DNA of 43,567 nucleotides from Yanghanlia caeni (GCA_030733815.1 JAUZQE010000022.1:1-43567); one strand, 5' to 3'; shown: positions 16,729-25,736, counted from the stretch's first letter. A program made the numbers and translations. Notes: a model not told the origin generated them from the sequence alone.

Positions 16729-17403
16729 ATGCAAGCCACGAGCGACATGTCGCTGATAACGCTGTTGGTGCAAGCCAGCATTCCAGTCCAGCTCGTCATG
16801 CTGGTACTCGTCGCCATTTCGATCCTGTCCTGGACATACATCTTCAGCAAGCGCGCAGCACTCAAGCGTGCGAGCGAGCAGACGCAGCGCTTCGAAGACG
16901 ATTTCTGGGCGGGCGGCGACCTTTCGGTTCTGCAGCAGTCGATCGCCGCGCGCCGCGACGAGCACGGAGCGCTCGCCCGCATCTTCGATGCCGGCATGAC
17001 CGAGTTCATGAAGGCCCGACGGGTCAACAGTTCGCCCGATGCGTTGCTCGATGGGCCCCGCCGCGCCATGCGCGCCACCTATCAGCGCGAAATGGACAGT
17101 CTCGAATCGCATCTGAACTTCCTCGCCTCGGCCGGGTCGGTCAGCCCGTACATCGGCCTGCTGGGCACGGTCTGGGGCATCATGCACGCGTTCATGGGCT
17201 TGTCATCGATGCAGCAGGCCACGCTCGCGGCCGTGGCCCCGGGTATCGCCGAAGCACTGATCGCCACCGCAATCGGCCTGTTTGCCGCGATCCCGGCGGT
17301 GGTGGCCTATAACCGTTACACCAACGAGATCGACCGCCTGTCGATCCGCTTTGACTCCTTCATCGACGAGTTTCTGAACATTCTCCAACGGCAGGTGCGC
17401 TGA
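16729..17403 (+). CDS. tolQ: Tol-Pal system proton channel subunit TolQ
   Basis: TolQ is the inner-membrane motor subunit that with TolR uses the proton gradient to energise TolA during outer-membrane constriction. The 224-residue protein has three membrane segments: about 17-39, and two C-terminal ones around GSVSPYIGLLGTVWGIMHAF and GIAEALIATAIGLFAAIPAVVAYN. The large loop between the first two is cytoplasmic. The ATG at 16729 (MQATSDMSLITLL) fits the family N-terminus. The stop overlaps the tolR start by one base. Confidence 0.95.
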   Translation: MQATSDMSLITLLVQASIPVQLVMLVLVAISILSWTYIFSKRAALKRASEQTQRFEDDFWAGGDLSVLQQSIAARRDEHGALARIFDAGMTEFMKARRVNSSPDALLDGPRRAMRATYQREMDSLESHLNFLASAGSVSPYIGLLGTVWGIMHAFMGLSSMQQATLAAVAPGIAEALIATAIGLFAAIPAVVAYNRYTNEIDRLSIRFDSFIDEFLNILQRQVR

Positions 17404-17849
17404 TGCCCTCCATACGCAACAGTGGCGGCAGAACCCGCCGGTTGAAGAACGAAATCAACGTCGTGCCCTATATCGACGTGATGCTGGTGCTGCTGGTGAT
17501 CTTCATGGTCACTGCACCCATGATCACGCCGGGCATCATCGAGCTGCCTTCGGTGGGCCGAGCCTCCGACGTGCCGCTCAAGCCCGTCGAAGTGCAGATC
17601 GACGAAGCGGGCGTGATGTCAGTGCGCGTGCGCGACTCCGGCAACGAGTTCCAGCCCGTTTCCGAAGAGAACCTCGTATCTCAGGTGCGCTCGCTCATCA
17701 CGCCCGAAACGCCGGTGGTCATTTCAGCCGACGGCCGCGTGCCGTACGAAACGGTCATGAAGGTCATGGATCAACTGCGCAGTAACGGCGTCACCCGACT
17801 GGGCCTGCTGGTCGACCAGCACGGCGGCCCTGTCGACGGACAATCGTAA
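17403..17849 (+). CDS. tolR: Tol-Pal system protein TolR
   Basis: TolR (148 residues) has a short cytoplasmic N-terminus, one membrane segment at about 24-44 with the essential proton-pathway Asp25 in VPYIDVMLVLLVIFMV, and a periplasmic ExbD-like domain ending VTRLGLLVDQ. It overlaps tolQ by one base in TGATG, consistent with stoichiometric production of the motor. Confidence 0.96.
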   Translation: MPSIRNSGGRTRRLKNEINVVPYIDVMLVLLVIFMVTAPMITPGIIELPSVGRASDVPLKPVEVQIDEAGVMSVRVRDSGNEFQPVSEENLVSQVRSLITPETPVVISADGRVPYETVMKVMDQLRSNGVTRLGLLVDQHGGPVDGQS

Positions 17850-17867
17850 CCGCTGCCGTCCGTCCTG

Positions 17868-19334
17868 ATGTCATTTCTCAAGCGCACCACGCCCCGCAAT
17901 CCTTCGCTGCTTTCGCAGGAACAACGCGATGAGCGCAAGGCGTTCGCAATCGCCGTGGGCATTCACGCGCTGCTGTTCGTCTTCATGCTGGTCGGCTTCG
18001 TGTCGACCCCAACCACGCCCCAGCCGGTTCAGGTCGAACTATGGACAGACGGGGTGTCGCCCGACGCACAACCCGAAGAGCCCATCGAGGAAGAAGAGTC
18101 GGCCGTCGAACCGGAACCCGAGCCGGAACCCGAGCCCGCTCCGGAAGCGGAGCCCGAGCCGGCCCCTGTACCCGAGCCCGAGCCCCAGTCCGAACCCCAG
18201 CCGCAGCCGGAACCGATGCCCGAGCCGGAACCGATGCCCGAGCCGGAGCCCGAAGTGGCACCCACACCGCTCACGACACCACCTGTGCCCGAAGCCGAAC
18301 CTGAGCCCGATCCCGAGATCGCGCTGGAAGAAGCGCGCAAGCGCAAGGAAGAGCAGGAGGCAGCTGAGCGCAAGGCAAGGGAAGAGGCCGAGCGCAAGGC
18401 CAAGGAAGAAGCTGAACGCAAGGCCAAGGAAGAAGCCGAGCGCAAGGCTAAGGAGGAAGCTGAACGCAAGGCCAAGGAAGAAGCCGAGCGCAAGGCCAAG
18501 GAAGAAGCTGAACGCAAGGCCAAGGAAGAAGCCGAGCGCAAGGCTAAGGAGGAAGCTGAACGCAAGGCCAAGGAAGAAGCCGAGCGCAAGGCCAAGGAGG
18601 AAGCTGAACGCAAGGCCAAGGAAGAAGCCGAGCGCAAGGCCAAGGAGGAAGCTGAACGCAAGGCCAAGGAAGAAGCCGAGCGCAAGGCCAAGGAAGAAGC
18701 TGAGCGTAAAGCCAAGGAAGAAGCTGAACGTAAGGCCAAGGAGGAAGCAGAGCGTAAGGCCAAGGAAGAAGCTGAGCGTAAGGCCAAGGAAGAGGCAGAG
18801 CGCAAAGCCAAGGAAGAGGCCGAGCGCAAAGCCAAGGAAGAAGCCGAACGCAAAGCCAAGGAAGAAGCCGCCAAGAAGGCCGCTGCCGAAAAGAAGGCAA
18901 AGGAAGAAGCCGCGAAGAAAGCCGCTGCCGAGAAAAAGGCGAAGGAAGATGCCGCACGACGCGAGGCATTGCGCGCCGCCATGCGTGGCGACGCTCTGGG
19001 CGCGGCCGGCATCCCGGGCGGCACGGCCGACCGCAACCAGGCCGGTGGCGGCGGCGGCGATGACGGGTATGCTGCCAAGGTGCGCGCCTGCATCCGTCCG
19101 CGCGTGATCTTCAACGTGCCGCCCCGCCAGGGCAGCGCCAATCCGACAGTACAATTCCGGGCAAGCCTCAATTCAGATGGCACGGTCCGGGAAGTGCTGA
19201 TCAACCGCTCATCGGGCATCACGGGCTTCGACGAGGCCGTGCGCAAGGGCATCGCCGCATGCTCGCCCTTCCCCCGGCCACCAGGCGGCGTGTATCCGCG
19301 CCAGGTCGATGGCGTGTACCGAATGTATGACTGA
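17868..19334 (+). CDS. tolA: Tol-Pal system protein TolA with expanded repeat stalk
   Basis: TolA spans the periplasm and links the TolQR motor to Pal and TolB. The product has 488 residues. It has a cytoplasmic start, one membrane segment at about residues 25-46, a Pro-Glu-rich stretch at roughly 77-150, then a long Lys/Glu/Ala/Arg helix. That helix contains 20 identical octapeptides EEAERKAK at residues 172-331 and more Ala-Lys-rich sequence to about 375. The C-terminal domain (about 395-488) is TonB/TolA-III-like and ends [12 protein letters not shown]. The long single alpha-helix stalk sets reach across the periplasm. The repeat DNA is nearly identical between units, so repeat number may vary between strains. 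The start has only a weak ribosome binding site and probably relies on coupling from tolR. Confidence 0.94.
   Translation: MSFLKRTTPRNPSLLSQEQRDERKAFAIAVGIHALLFVFMLVGFVSTPTTPQPVQVELWTDGVSPDAQPEEPIEEEESAVEPEPEPEPEPAPEAEPEPAPVPEPEPQSEPQPQPEPMPEPEPMPEPEPEVAPTPLTTPPVPEAEPEPDPEIALEEARKRKEEQEAAERKAREEAERKAKEEAERKAKEEAERKAKEEAERKAKEEAERKAKEEAERKAKEEAERKAKEEAERKAKEEAERKAKEEAERKAKEEAERKAKEEAERKAKEEAERKAKEEAERKAKEEAERKAKEEAERKAKEEAERKAKEEAERKAKEEAERKAKEEAERKAKEEAAKKAAAEKKAKEEAAKKAAAEKKAKEDAARREALRAAMRGDALGAAGIPGGTADRNQAGGGGGDDGYAAKVRACIRPRVIFNVPPRQGSANPTVQFRASLNSDGTVREVLINRSSGITGFDEAVRKGIAACSPFPRPPGGVYPRQVDGVYRMYD
18381..18860 (+). repeat. 20 tandem 24-bp units in tolA with nested 96- and 48-bp copies
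   Basis: Exactly 480 bases form 20 in-frame copies of a 24-bp unit encoding EEAERKAK. Synonymous differences show history: units 2-5 (18405-18500) are base-for-base identical to units 6-9 (18501-18596), a 96-bp tandem copy. Units 8-9, 10-11 and 12-13 (18549-18692) are three identical 48-bp copies. Units 14-20 carry different synonymous codons (CGT, AAA, GCA) and look older. Confidence 0.95.
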
Positions 19335-19349
19335 CAGGAGAACCAGAAG

Positions 19350-20654
19350 ATGACCTCTGCCACTGCAGTACGCAGCCAGGCCGCCACGTGGCGCCACTGG
19401 GCCGGCGCCATGCTGGCCGCCGCCGTGGCGTTCGCGGCATCCCCGGCACAGGCGCAGCTGCGCGTCGACATTTCCGGCGTGGGCGCCACCCAGTACCCGA
19501 TCGCCATTGCCGATTTCAGCGGCGACGCGCAAGGCAGCAACGTTGCGGAAATCATTCGCGCCGACCTGTCGCGCTCGGGCCAGTTTCGCCTCGTCAATGC
19601 CACCGGCGCAAACCTGAACGTGGAAAGCCAGATTGCACACGGCGAATGGGCCGGCCGTGGAGCCGATTATCTGGCTTACGGCAGCATCAGCCAAGCAGGC
19701 GGGCAGTACACCATCAGCTACCGTCTGGTCGACAATTTCCGCCAGACTCAGCTCGACGCCGTGGCCTTTGCCGGAAGCGAGCGCGAACTGCGCCGGCTGT
19801 CGCATCGGATCGCCGACCGCATCTATGAAAAAATCACCGGTGTTCGCGGCGTGTTCTCGACCCGCATCGCCTACGTGTTGCAGACCGGCGACACGTACGA
19901 GTTACAAATTGCAGATGCCGACGGCCAGAATCCGCAGGTGATGCTGCGTTCGAAACACTCGATCATCTCGCCCGCCTGGTCGCCGGATGGCAGCAAACTG
20001 GCGTATGTAAGCTTTGAACTGGGCAAGCCGGTGGTGTACGTGCAGACCCTGGCGTCGGGTCAGCGCAGCCCGGTCGCCAACTTCAAGGGCAACAACAGTG
20101 CCCCGGCATGGTCGCCCAGCGGAGACCAACTGGCCGTGGTGCTTTCACGCGATGGCATCTCGCAAATCTACACGATGGGTGTCGACGGCTCGGGGCTGCG
20201 CCGCGTGATGCGCTCGCCGCTCATCGACACCGAACCGCAGTTCACCCCCGACGGCAGCTCGCTGATCTTCACCAGCGACCGCGGTGGCAGCCCGCAAATC
20301 TACCGCGTGCCGGTTTCGGGCGGTGAAGCACAGCGCGTTACTTTTAACGGAAGTTACAATATTTCACCCGCGCTGTCGCCCGACGGCAACAAGCTGGTGT
20401 ACGTTACACGCAGAAACGGCGCCTTCCGTATCGGCCTCATGGACATGGCCAGCGGGTCGGAACAACTGCTGACAGCGGGCCCGGACGACCAATCTCCGAG
20501 CTTCGCTCCCAACGGAATGCAGGTGCTTTACAGCTCGGTTCAAGATGGCCGCAGCGTGCTGGCTGTCACTTCGGTTGACGGCCGCGTACGCCAGACGCTG
20601 TCCGCCTTGAATGGCAAGATTCGCGAACCGGTGTGGGGCCCGTTCATCGACTAG
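19350..20654 (+). CDS. tolB: Tol-Pal system beta-propeller protein TolB
   Basis: TolB is periplasmic and binds Pal and TolA. The 434-residue precursor has a signal peptide ending SPAQA at residues 31-35, giving a mature start QLRVDISGVG. An N-terminal alpha/beta domain is followed by a six-bladed propeller whose blades repeat the motif 'SPDGSKLAYVS', 'SPSGDQLAVV' and 'TPDGSSLIFTSDRGGSPQIY'. The gene follows tolA by 15 bases with AGGAGAA upstream. Confidence 0.96.
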   Translation: MTSATAVRSQAATWRHWAGAMLAAAVAFAASPAQAQLRVDISGVGATQYPIAIADFSGDAQGSNVAEIIRADLSRSGQFRLVNATGANLNVESQIAHGEWAGRGADYLAYGSISQAGGQYTISYRLVDNFRQTQLDAVAFAGSERELRRLSHRIADRIYEKITGVRGVFSTRIAYVLQTGDTYELQIADADGQNPQVMLRSKHSIISPAWSPDGSKLAYVSFELGKPVVYVQTLASGQRSPVANFKGNNSAPAWSPSGDQLAVVLSRDGISQIYTMGVDGSGLRRVMRSPLIDTEPQFTPDGSSLIFTSDRGGSPQIYRVPVSGGEAQRVTFNGSYNISPALSPDGNKLVYVTRRNGAFRIGLMDMASGSEQLLTAGPDDQSPSFAPNGMQVLYSSVQDGRSVLAVTSVDGRVRQTLSALNGKIREPVWGPFID

Positions 20655-20687
20655 AACGTTACTGAGTGACTTTTTTAAGGAAATCAA

Positions 20688-21182
20688 ATGAGCTCGCGCA
20701 TCGCAAGAAGCCTTACCCTCGCCGCTGTGACTGCCGCTTTGGCAGCGTGCAGCTCGGTACCCCTGGATCAGACAGGCACCGCTGGCACCGGCGCTGACGG
20801 CGCCAGCACGGGCCAGATCATGGATCCGTTCAACCCGCAAAGCCCGCTCGCACAACAGCGTTCGGTGTATTTCGAGTTCGACAGCTACACGATCCCCGAA
20901 CAGTACCGCAGCCTGGTAGAAATGCATTCCAACTACCTGCGTGGCAACACCCAGCAACGCGTGCGCATCGAAGGCCACGCCGACGCCCGCGGGGGTTCCG
21001 AGTACAACCTGGCACTGGGCCAACGCCGTTCGGAAGCCGTTTCGCGCATGATGGGCCTGCTGGGCGTGAACGCAGGCCAGATCGAGGCGATCAGCTTCGG
21101 TAAGGAACGCCCGCGTGCCCTGGGCAATACCGAGGCCGACTACGCCGAGAATCGCCGCGCCGACATCGTTTATCAGCAATAA
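20688..21182 (+). CDS. pal: Peptidoglycan-associated lipoprotein Pal
   Basis: Pal is an outer-membrane lipoprotein that binds peptidoglycan. The 164-residue precursor has a lipobox LAAC at residues 18-21 with the lipidated Cys21; Lgt encoded in this window would modify it. The C-terminal OmpA-like domain has VYFEFDSYTI, the peptidoglycan-binding EGHADARGGSEYNLALGQRRSEAV and a RRADIVY ending. AAGGAA precedes the start. A strong terminator follows. Confidence 0.96.
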   Translation: MSSRIARSLTLAAVTAALAACSSVPLDQTGTAGTGADGASTGQIMDPFNPQSPLAQQRSVYFEFDSYTIPEQYRSLVEMHSNYLRGNTQQRVRIEGHADARGGSEYNLALGQRRSEAVSRMMGLLGVNAGQIEAISFGKERPRALGNTEADYAENRRADIVYQQ

Positions 21183-21203
21183 TATCGGCACCGCTTTCTG
21201 CCC

Positions 21204-21237
21204 AACGCCGCGGCGGTGCCTCGCCGCGGCGTTTTTT
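21204..21237 (+). terminator. Rho-independent terminator between pal and cpoB
   Basis: AACGCCGCGGCG and CGCCGCGGCGTT form a perfect 12-bp stem with a six-base loop, followed by an uninterrupted T-run. It is the clearest intrinsic terminator in the window and lies 22 bases after the pal stop and 15 bases before the cpoB start. Confidence 0.9.
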
Positions 21238-21251
21238 CACGAACGGATACG

Positions 21252-21938
21252 ATGATGCGTTTCTACCTCTCACCCCTACGCAGCGCCGTGATCTGCACGG
21301 CCATGCTGGCGGCCATCAGCAGCGCCCCCGCCCATGCCTTCGCAGACGACCAGGCGCGCCGCGCCATTCTCGATCTGCGCGAACAGCTGAACACGCTGGT
21401 CGAGCAGAGCCGTCAGATCCGTGTGCAGCAGGCCGATCAGCTCGAAACCCTGCAGCAGGAAGTTGCGAGGCTACGGGGCGAGGTCGAACGCCTGAGCCAT
21501 CTTGCACAGCGCAATCAGCCTGCCGAAGAACACGGCGCAACGTCGTCGATCCAGGTGGCTGACCCCGCCGAGCAGGGTGCTTTCGATCTGGCCATGCAGC
21601 GCTTTCGTGCCGGCCAGTACCAGGAAGCCGCCACCGAACTCACGGGGTTCATCCAGAGCTACCCGCAAAGCGCGCTGGTACACGAAGCACGCTTCTACCG
21701 CGGCAGCAGCCTGTACGCCATAAAAGATTTCAAGGGTTCCATCGCGGGCCTGCAGGCGATGATCAACGCCGCGCCGCAAGATCCGCGCGCGCCCGACGCC
21801 CTGCTCATCATCGCAGCCAGTCAGGTCGAACTGAACGACCTGGCAGGCGCGCGAACCACACTGCAACGCATCCTCAAGGAATACCCGGCCACGCGCGCCG
21901 CAGAAACGGCCAAGAGCAGGTTGCAGCTTCTGCAGTGA
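21252..21938 (+). CDS. cpoB: Cell division coordinator CpoB (YbgF)
   Basis: CpoB is a periplasmic protein coordinating PBP1B and Tol function at constriction. The 228-residue protein has a signal peptide ending near PAHAFA, an N-terminal coiled coil (LDLREQLNTLVEQSRQIRVQQADQLETLQQEVARL) that trimerises in the family, then TPR repeats beginning QGAFDLAMQRFRAGQYQEAATEL. The ATG at 21252 is used; a longer open frame begins inside the terminator loop and is not credible. The ribosome binding site is weak. The stop overlaps the next gene's start. Confidence 0.92.
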   Translation: MMRFYLSPLRSAVICTAMLAAISSAPAHAFADDQARRAILDLREQLNTLVEQSRQIRVQQADQLETLQQEVARLRGEVERLSHLAQRNQPAEEHGATSSIQVADPAEQGAFDLAMQRFRAGQYQEAATELTGFIQSYPQSALVHEARFYRGSSLYAIKDFKGSIAGLQAMINAAPQDPRAPDALLIIAASQVELNDLAGARTTLQRILKEYPATRAAETAKSRLQLLQ

Positions 21939-22978
21939 TGCGCTCCGACGCGAGCCCGCCTTTCGCCGCGCAAACAGCCGCTCGCGCACGGATTCTGCTC
22001 GCGTTCGCCGCCGTCATCGTCGCTCTGCTGGTGGCCGACCTGGCCAGTGGTGCCGCCTCACTCGGCCCATCCGCGCTGTTCAACGCGCTGCTGCACCCCG
22101 GTGCCACCGACACGACCAGCCAGCTCATCGTCTGGCAGCTTCGTCTGCCGCAGGCGATCATGGCTGTTCTGGTGGGTTCTGCGCTGGGCCTGGCGGGCGC
22201 CGAGATGCAGACCGTACTCGACAATCCACTTGCCAGCCCCTTCACCCTGGGCATTTCGTCGGCTGCCGCGCTGGGCGCGGCGCTGTCACTGGCGCTGGGC
22301 TGGCAGTTGCCCGGCCTGGCTGTGGCCTATGGCGTCGCCGTCAATGCCTTTTTGCTGGCCCTGCTGTGCAGCCTCGTGCTCGACCTGGCCGCGCGACGAT
22401 TGCGCATGCCGCAGCAAGGCATCGTTCTGCTGGGCATCGCATTGGTTTTCGGCTTCAATGCCCTGCTGGCACTCATTCAACTGGTGTCCGATGCCAGCGC
22501 ACTGCAGAACCTGCTTTACTGGATGATGGGCAGCCTCGGCACGAGCCGCTGGCCCGACATCGTCCTTCTTGGCGCCGTGCTGCTTGCCTGCGTCATCTTT
22601 TCGATGCAGCAGGCCTGGCGACTGACCGCCCTTCGCTTCGGCGAGGAACGCGCCGCCAGCTTTGGTGTGGACACACGGCGTACGCGTCGCCTGGCACTCA
22701 TGCGCATCAGCCTGCTCACGGCCACGGCCGTCGCCCTGGCCGGCGTCATCGGTTTCGTGGGCCTGATCGCGCCGCATATCGCGCGCCGGCTGGTGGGCGA
22801 AGATCACCGTTGGTACCTGCCCGCCAGCGCCTGTACGGGCGCGGTCATCCTGTCGGGCGCATCGGTGTGCGCCAAGCAGCTCGGCACCCAGATCGAGATT
22901 CCGGTGGGTATCGTGACCACGCTGGTGGGCATTCCTTTTTTCATTGCCGTGCTTGCACGCCGGAGGCGAACCGGATGA
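21938..22978 (+). CDS. FecCD/BtuC-type ABC transporter permease
   Basis: The 346-residue permease has about ten membrane segments with family motifs LPQAIMAVLVGSALGLAGAEMQTVLDNPLASPFTLGISS, GEERAASFGVD and GVIGFVGLIAPHIARRLVGEDHR. It belongs to the siderophore, heme and cobalamin import family. The ATG at 21938 shares its A with the cpoB stop (TGATG); a GTG one codon earlier is also possible. The downstream ATPase overlaps by four bases. No substrate-binding protein gene is adjacent, so the cargo is open. Confidence 0.92.
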   Translation: MRSDASPPFAAQTAARARILLAFAAVIVALLVADLASGAASLGPSALFNALLHPGATDTTSQLIVWQLRLPQAIMAVLVGSALGLAGAEMQTVLDNPLASPFTLGISSAAALGAALSLALGWQLPGLAVAYGVAVNAFLLALLCSLVLDLAARRLRMPQQGIVLLGIALVFGFNALLALIQLVSDASALQNLLYWMMGSLGTSRWPDIVLLGAVLLACVIFSMQQAWRLTALRFGEERAASFGVDTRRTRRLALMRISLLTATAVALAGVIGFVGLIAPHIARRLVGEDHRWYLPASACTGAVILSGASVCAKQLGTQIEIPVGIVTTLVGIPFFIAVLARRRRTG

Positions 22979-23751
22979 CGCTCGAGCTGACCGACCTGCA
23001 CTGCACGCTCGGCTCGCGCGCGGTACTGCAGGGCCTCAGCGCCACGCCCCTGGCGAAAGGCCGGGTGGTGGCCATAGTGGGGCGTAACGGCACCGGCAAG
23101 TCGACACTGATGCGTGCGGTTGCCGGGCTGGTACCGTGCTCGGCCGCACGCCTGCATCTGAACGGCCGCGACCTGCGTGGCGTGAACGCCGCCGCACGTG
23201 CGGCCCACGTGCGCTACCTTCCCCAGGCGGCCCCGGGGTCACTGCATCTTACGGTCTACGAAAGCCTGCGCGTCGCGCTGAATGCGCATCGTACGCAGCC
23301 CGCCGACTGCGCGCACGAACGCATTACAGCCACCGCAACCGACCTGGGCCTTGCCCCTTTACTGGGGCGGTATCTCGACGAGCTTTCGGGTGGGCAGCGT
23401 CAACTGGTCTGGCTGGCGCAGGCACTGATGCACCGCCCGGAAGTCATGCTGCTCGACGAACCGCTGGCCGCGCTCGACCCCAATTACCAGCATCATGTCA
23501 TGCAGCACGTGCGCCGGCTCGCAGCCGACCAGCAGCTTCTGGTGCTGGTGGTGCTGCACGATCTGAACATGGCGCTGCGCTACGCCGATGAGGCCCTGGT
23601 ATTGCTGGACGGTACCGTTATCGCCCAAGGCCCGGTGCACGCCACCTTGAACGCCGAGACGCTCGCGCAGGCCTTCCTGGTCAACGCCCGGGTGGAACGC
23701 TGCTCGCGCAACATGCCCGTAGTCATCGTCGACGACCTTCTCGAATTATGA
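22975..23751 (+). CDS. ABC transporter ATP-binding protein (FecE/BtuD-type)
   Basis: The 258-residue ATPase has Walker A GRNGTGKS at residues 36-43, the signature LSGGQRQLVWLAQAL near 138, Walker B VMLLDEPLAALD and the switch His in VVLHDLNMALRYAD. It pairs with the FecCD permease. The ATG at 22975 overlaps the permease stop in ATGA; the long frame further upstream is a shadow of the permease. The alpha/beta hydrolase overlaps its 3' end by four bases. Confidence 0.93.
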   Translation: MTLELTDLHCTLGSRAVLQGLSATPLAKGRVVAIVGRNGTGKSTLMRAVAGLVPCSAARLHLNGRDLRGVNAAARAAHVRYLPQAAPGSLHLTVYESLRVALNAHRTQPADCAHERITATATDLGLAPLLGRYLDELSGGQRQLVWLAQALMHRPEVMLLDEPLAALDPNYQHHVMQHVRRLAADQQLLVLVVLHDLNMALRYADEALVLLDGTVIAQGPVHATLNAETLAQAFLVNARVERCSRNMPVVIVDDLLEL

Positions 23752-24602
23752 GTGTTGCCTCCCCTGCTTTGCCCCGACAGGGCACTGAACGCGCCGTGAC
23801 CGCAGCCGGCGTTGCCATGCATTACCTCGACGCCGGAGCCGGCGACGGGCTGGTGCTCATACACGGGTCGCTTTGCGATTACCGTTACTGGCGCTGGCAG
23901 ATGCAGGCCTTCGCCGAACACTTGCACGTGGTTGCACCCAGCCTGCCCGGATGCTGGCCCGCGGCACTGGACGCCACCACGGCACACGCCGACAGCGCCC
24001 GCCCCACGCCCATATTCAGCATTGCCCAGCACGTACAATCGGTACTGGCGCTGTGCGACCAGATCTCACCCGATCGCCCCGTGCACCTGCTCGGCCATTC
24101 GCGTGGCGCGCAGGTGGCACTGGAAGCAGCGATGCTGAGGCCCGAACGGGTGGCGCGCCTCGTGCTGGCCGACCCTGGCTTCGCATTCGCAGGTGAATCT
24201 GAAATGCCGCCCGTTCATGCACAGATTGCACGGCAGCTGGGCAGCGAGCCGCTGGATGAGGTACTGGGCCGGTTCGTCGACACGGTCAACGGAGCCGGCA
24301 CATGGCGCCAGACCGTATCGTGGTTCAAGGAAATGGTGCGCGCCAATGCCTGGACGCTGCTGCCGCAATTGCGCGATTTCGAGCGACACATTGAATTGAG
24401 CGGACTGGCGCAGCGCGTGAAATGCCCGCTACTGCTGGTGGGCGGAGAGTTCAGCCCGGCGCGCTACGGCGCACGCATCGAAACGTTGCTGCAGGCCTTG
24501 CCCCAGGCCCGGCGCGTAGTGGTGCCCAAAGCGGCGCACGGAATGAATCTGGCCAATGCGCGGCGCTTCAATGCCGATGTCATCGACTTCCTGAAGCAAT
24601 GA
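23748..24602 (+). CDS. Alpha/beta-fold hydrolase
   Basis: The 284-residue protein has an oxyanion strand VLIHGSLCDYRYW, nucleophile elbow GHSRG with Ser118, a probable acid in LLVGGEFSPARYG and catalytic His264 in PKAAHGMNLAN. It has no signal peptide, so it is cytosolic. Four-base overlap with the ABC ATPase shows it belongs to the import operon. In siderophore systems a cytosolic esterase can release iron from imported ester siderophores, but the sequence does not prove this; the start and the hydrophobic cap are generic. Confidence 0.87.
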   Translation: MSVASPALPRQGTERAVTAAGVAMHYLDAGAGDGLVLIHGSLCDYRYWRWQMQAFAEHLHVVAPSLPGCWPAALDATTAHADSARPTPIFSIAQHVQSVLALCDQISPDRPVHLLGHSRGAQVALEAAMLRPERVARLVLADPGFAFAGESEMPPVHAQIARQLGSEPLDEVLGRFVDTVNGAGTWRQTVSWFKEMVRANAWTLLPQLRDFERHIELSGLAQRVKCPLLLVGGEFSPARYGARIETLLQALPQARRVVVPKAAHGMNLANARRFNADVIDFLKQ

Positions 24603-24631
24603 TGCCGCGGCCACACCGGGCCGCGGCATCA
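24600..24631. terminator. Bidirectional hairpin between convergent genes
   Basis: A perfect 13-bp stem (24600-24612 with 24619-24631) closes a six-base loop and begins at the stop codon of the hydrolase. There is no strong T-run on either strand. It lies between the hydrolase and the convergent BMP gene and probably ends both transcripts or blocks antisense read-through. Confidence 0.6.
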
Positions 24632-24642
24632 ACAGCACTGCG

Positions 24643-25725
24643 TCACTTGCGAGGCAGCTTGCCCGCCACGCCTTCCACGTAATAGTTCATGCGGCTCAGG
24701 GCGTCGTCGTCGAGCGAGCCCGATTCCAGCACCACCTTGCCGGTGTTGTCCTTCAGGGGTGCGTCAAACGGTGTCAGCTTCCCGTCGATGATCTCCTGGC
24801 GCTTTTCCTCGACCAGCGCACGCACGTCTTCAGGCACCGCCGGGCCGAAGCCTTCGATGCGCGCCATGCCGCCCTTGAGGCCGCCCCATGTCATGTCGGA
24901 TTTCCAGGTGCCGTCGATGACCTCACGTGCAGCCTTGGTGAAGTAATCGCCCCAATGGTGGGTGACGGCCACCAGCTGGCCTTTGGGCGCGAACTTGCTC
25001 ATGTCGGAGTGATAGGCCACGGCATACTTGCCCTGCTCTTCCGCCACCTGGACGGTGGCCGTGGAGTCGGTGTGGTGCGTCAGAATGTCGGCGCCCTGGC
25101 CCATGAGCGCCAGTGCGGCGTCACGCTCCTTGCCCGGGTCATACCAGCTGTTCACCCAGATCACGCGTACTTCGGCATTGGGGTTCACGCTACGGATGCC
25201 GCGCGTGAAGGCGTTGATGCCCTGCAGCACTTCAGGAATGGGGAACGCGCCCACATAGCCGATGATGTTGCTTTGGGTCATCTTGCCGGCCACGATGCCT
25301 GCAAGGTAGCGCGCTTCGTAGAAGCGGGCGTTGGTCACGGCGACGTTGTCGGCCGTTTTGTAGCCGGTGGAATGCACGAACTTCACGTCGGGAAACTGCT
25401 TGGCCACCTTCAGCGTGGGGTTCATGTAGCCGAAGGAAGTCGTGAAGATCAGCTTGTTGCCCTGCTGCGCCAGATCACGGATCACGCGCTCGGCATCAGC
25501 GCCTTCCGGCACGTCTTCCACGTACTGGGTGACCACCTTGTCGCCCAGCGCCTCTTCGAGCTGGCGACGGCCGATATCCTGCTGCCAGGTCCAGCCGGCT
25601 TCGCCGATCGGGCTCACGTATACGAAGCCGACCTTGAGCGGTTCGGCCTGCGCCACGGCCGGGGCACCAAGCGACAGGGCAAGCGCAGCCGCCCCGAGAG
25701 CATTACGAATGAAGTGTGCAGACAT
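24643..25725 (-). CDS. BMP-family ABC transporter substrate-binding protein
   Basis: The 360-residue periplasmic protein has a signal peptide cleaved near AQA before EPLKVGFVYVSPIGEAGWTWQQDIG. It carries BMP/PnrA features: TTSFGYMNPTLKVAKQFPDVKFVHSTGYKT, RYLAGIVAGKMTQSNIIGYVGAFPIPEVLQGINAFTRG and GADILTHHTDSTA. The family binds purine nucleosides and related compounds, but other ligands are known, so the cargo is not fixed. The ATG at 25725 follows AGGACC at acceptable spacing. It is the last gene of a four-gene leftward importer operon. Confidence 0.92.
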   Translation of the reverse strand: MSAHFIRNALGAAALALSLGAPAVAQAEPLKVGFVYVSPIGEAGWTWQQDIGRRQLEEALGDKVVTQYVEDVPEGADAERVIRDLAQQGNKLIFTTSFGYMNPTLKVAKQFPDVKFVHSTGYKTADNVAVTNARFYEARYLAGIVAGKMTQSNIIGYVGAFPIPEVLQGINAFTRGIRSVNPNAEVRVIWVNSWYDPGKERDAALALMGQGADILTHHTDSTATVQVAEEQGKYAVAYHSDMSKFAPKGQLVAVTHHWGDYFTKAAREVIDGTWKSDMTWGGLKGGMARIEGFGPAVPEDVRALVEEKRQEIIDGKLTPFDAPLKDNTGKVVLESGSLDDDALSRMNYYVEGVAGKLPRK

Positions 25726-25736
25726 GATGTCGGTCC

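Noticed and set aside
18029-19603. Very long open frames antisense to tolA (524 and 371 codons)
   Set aside because: They arise because the low-complexity Glu/Lys/Ala repeat has no stop codons in the complementary frames. They consist of monotonous Ser/Leu/Ala or Leu/Phe/Gly repeats with no family features.
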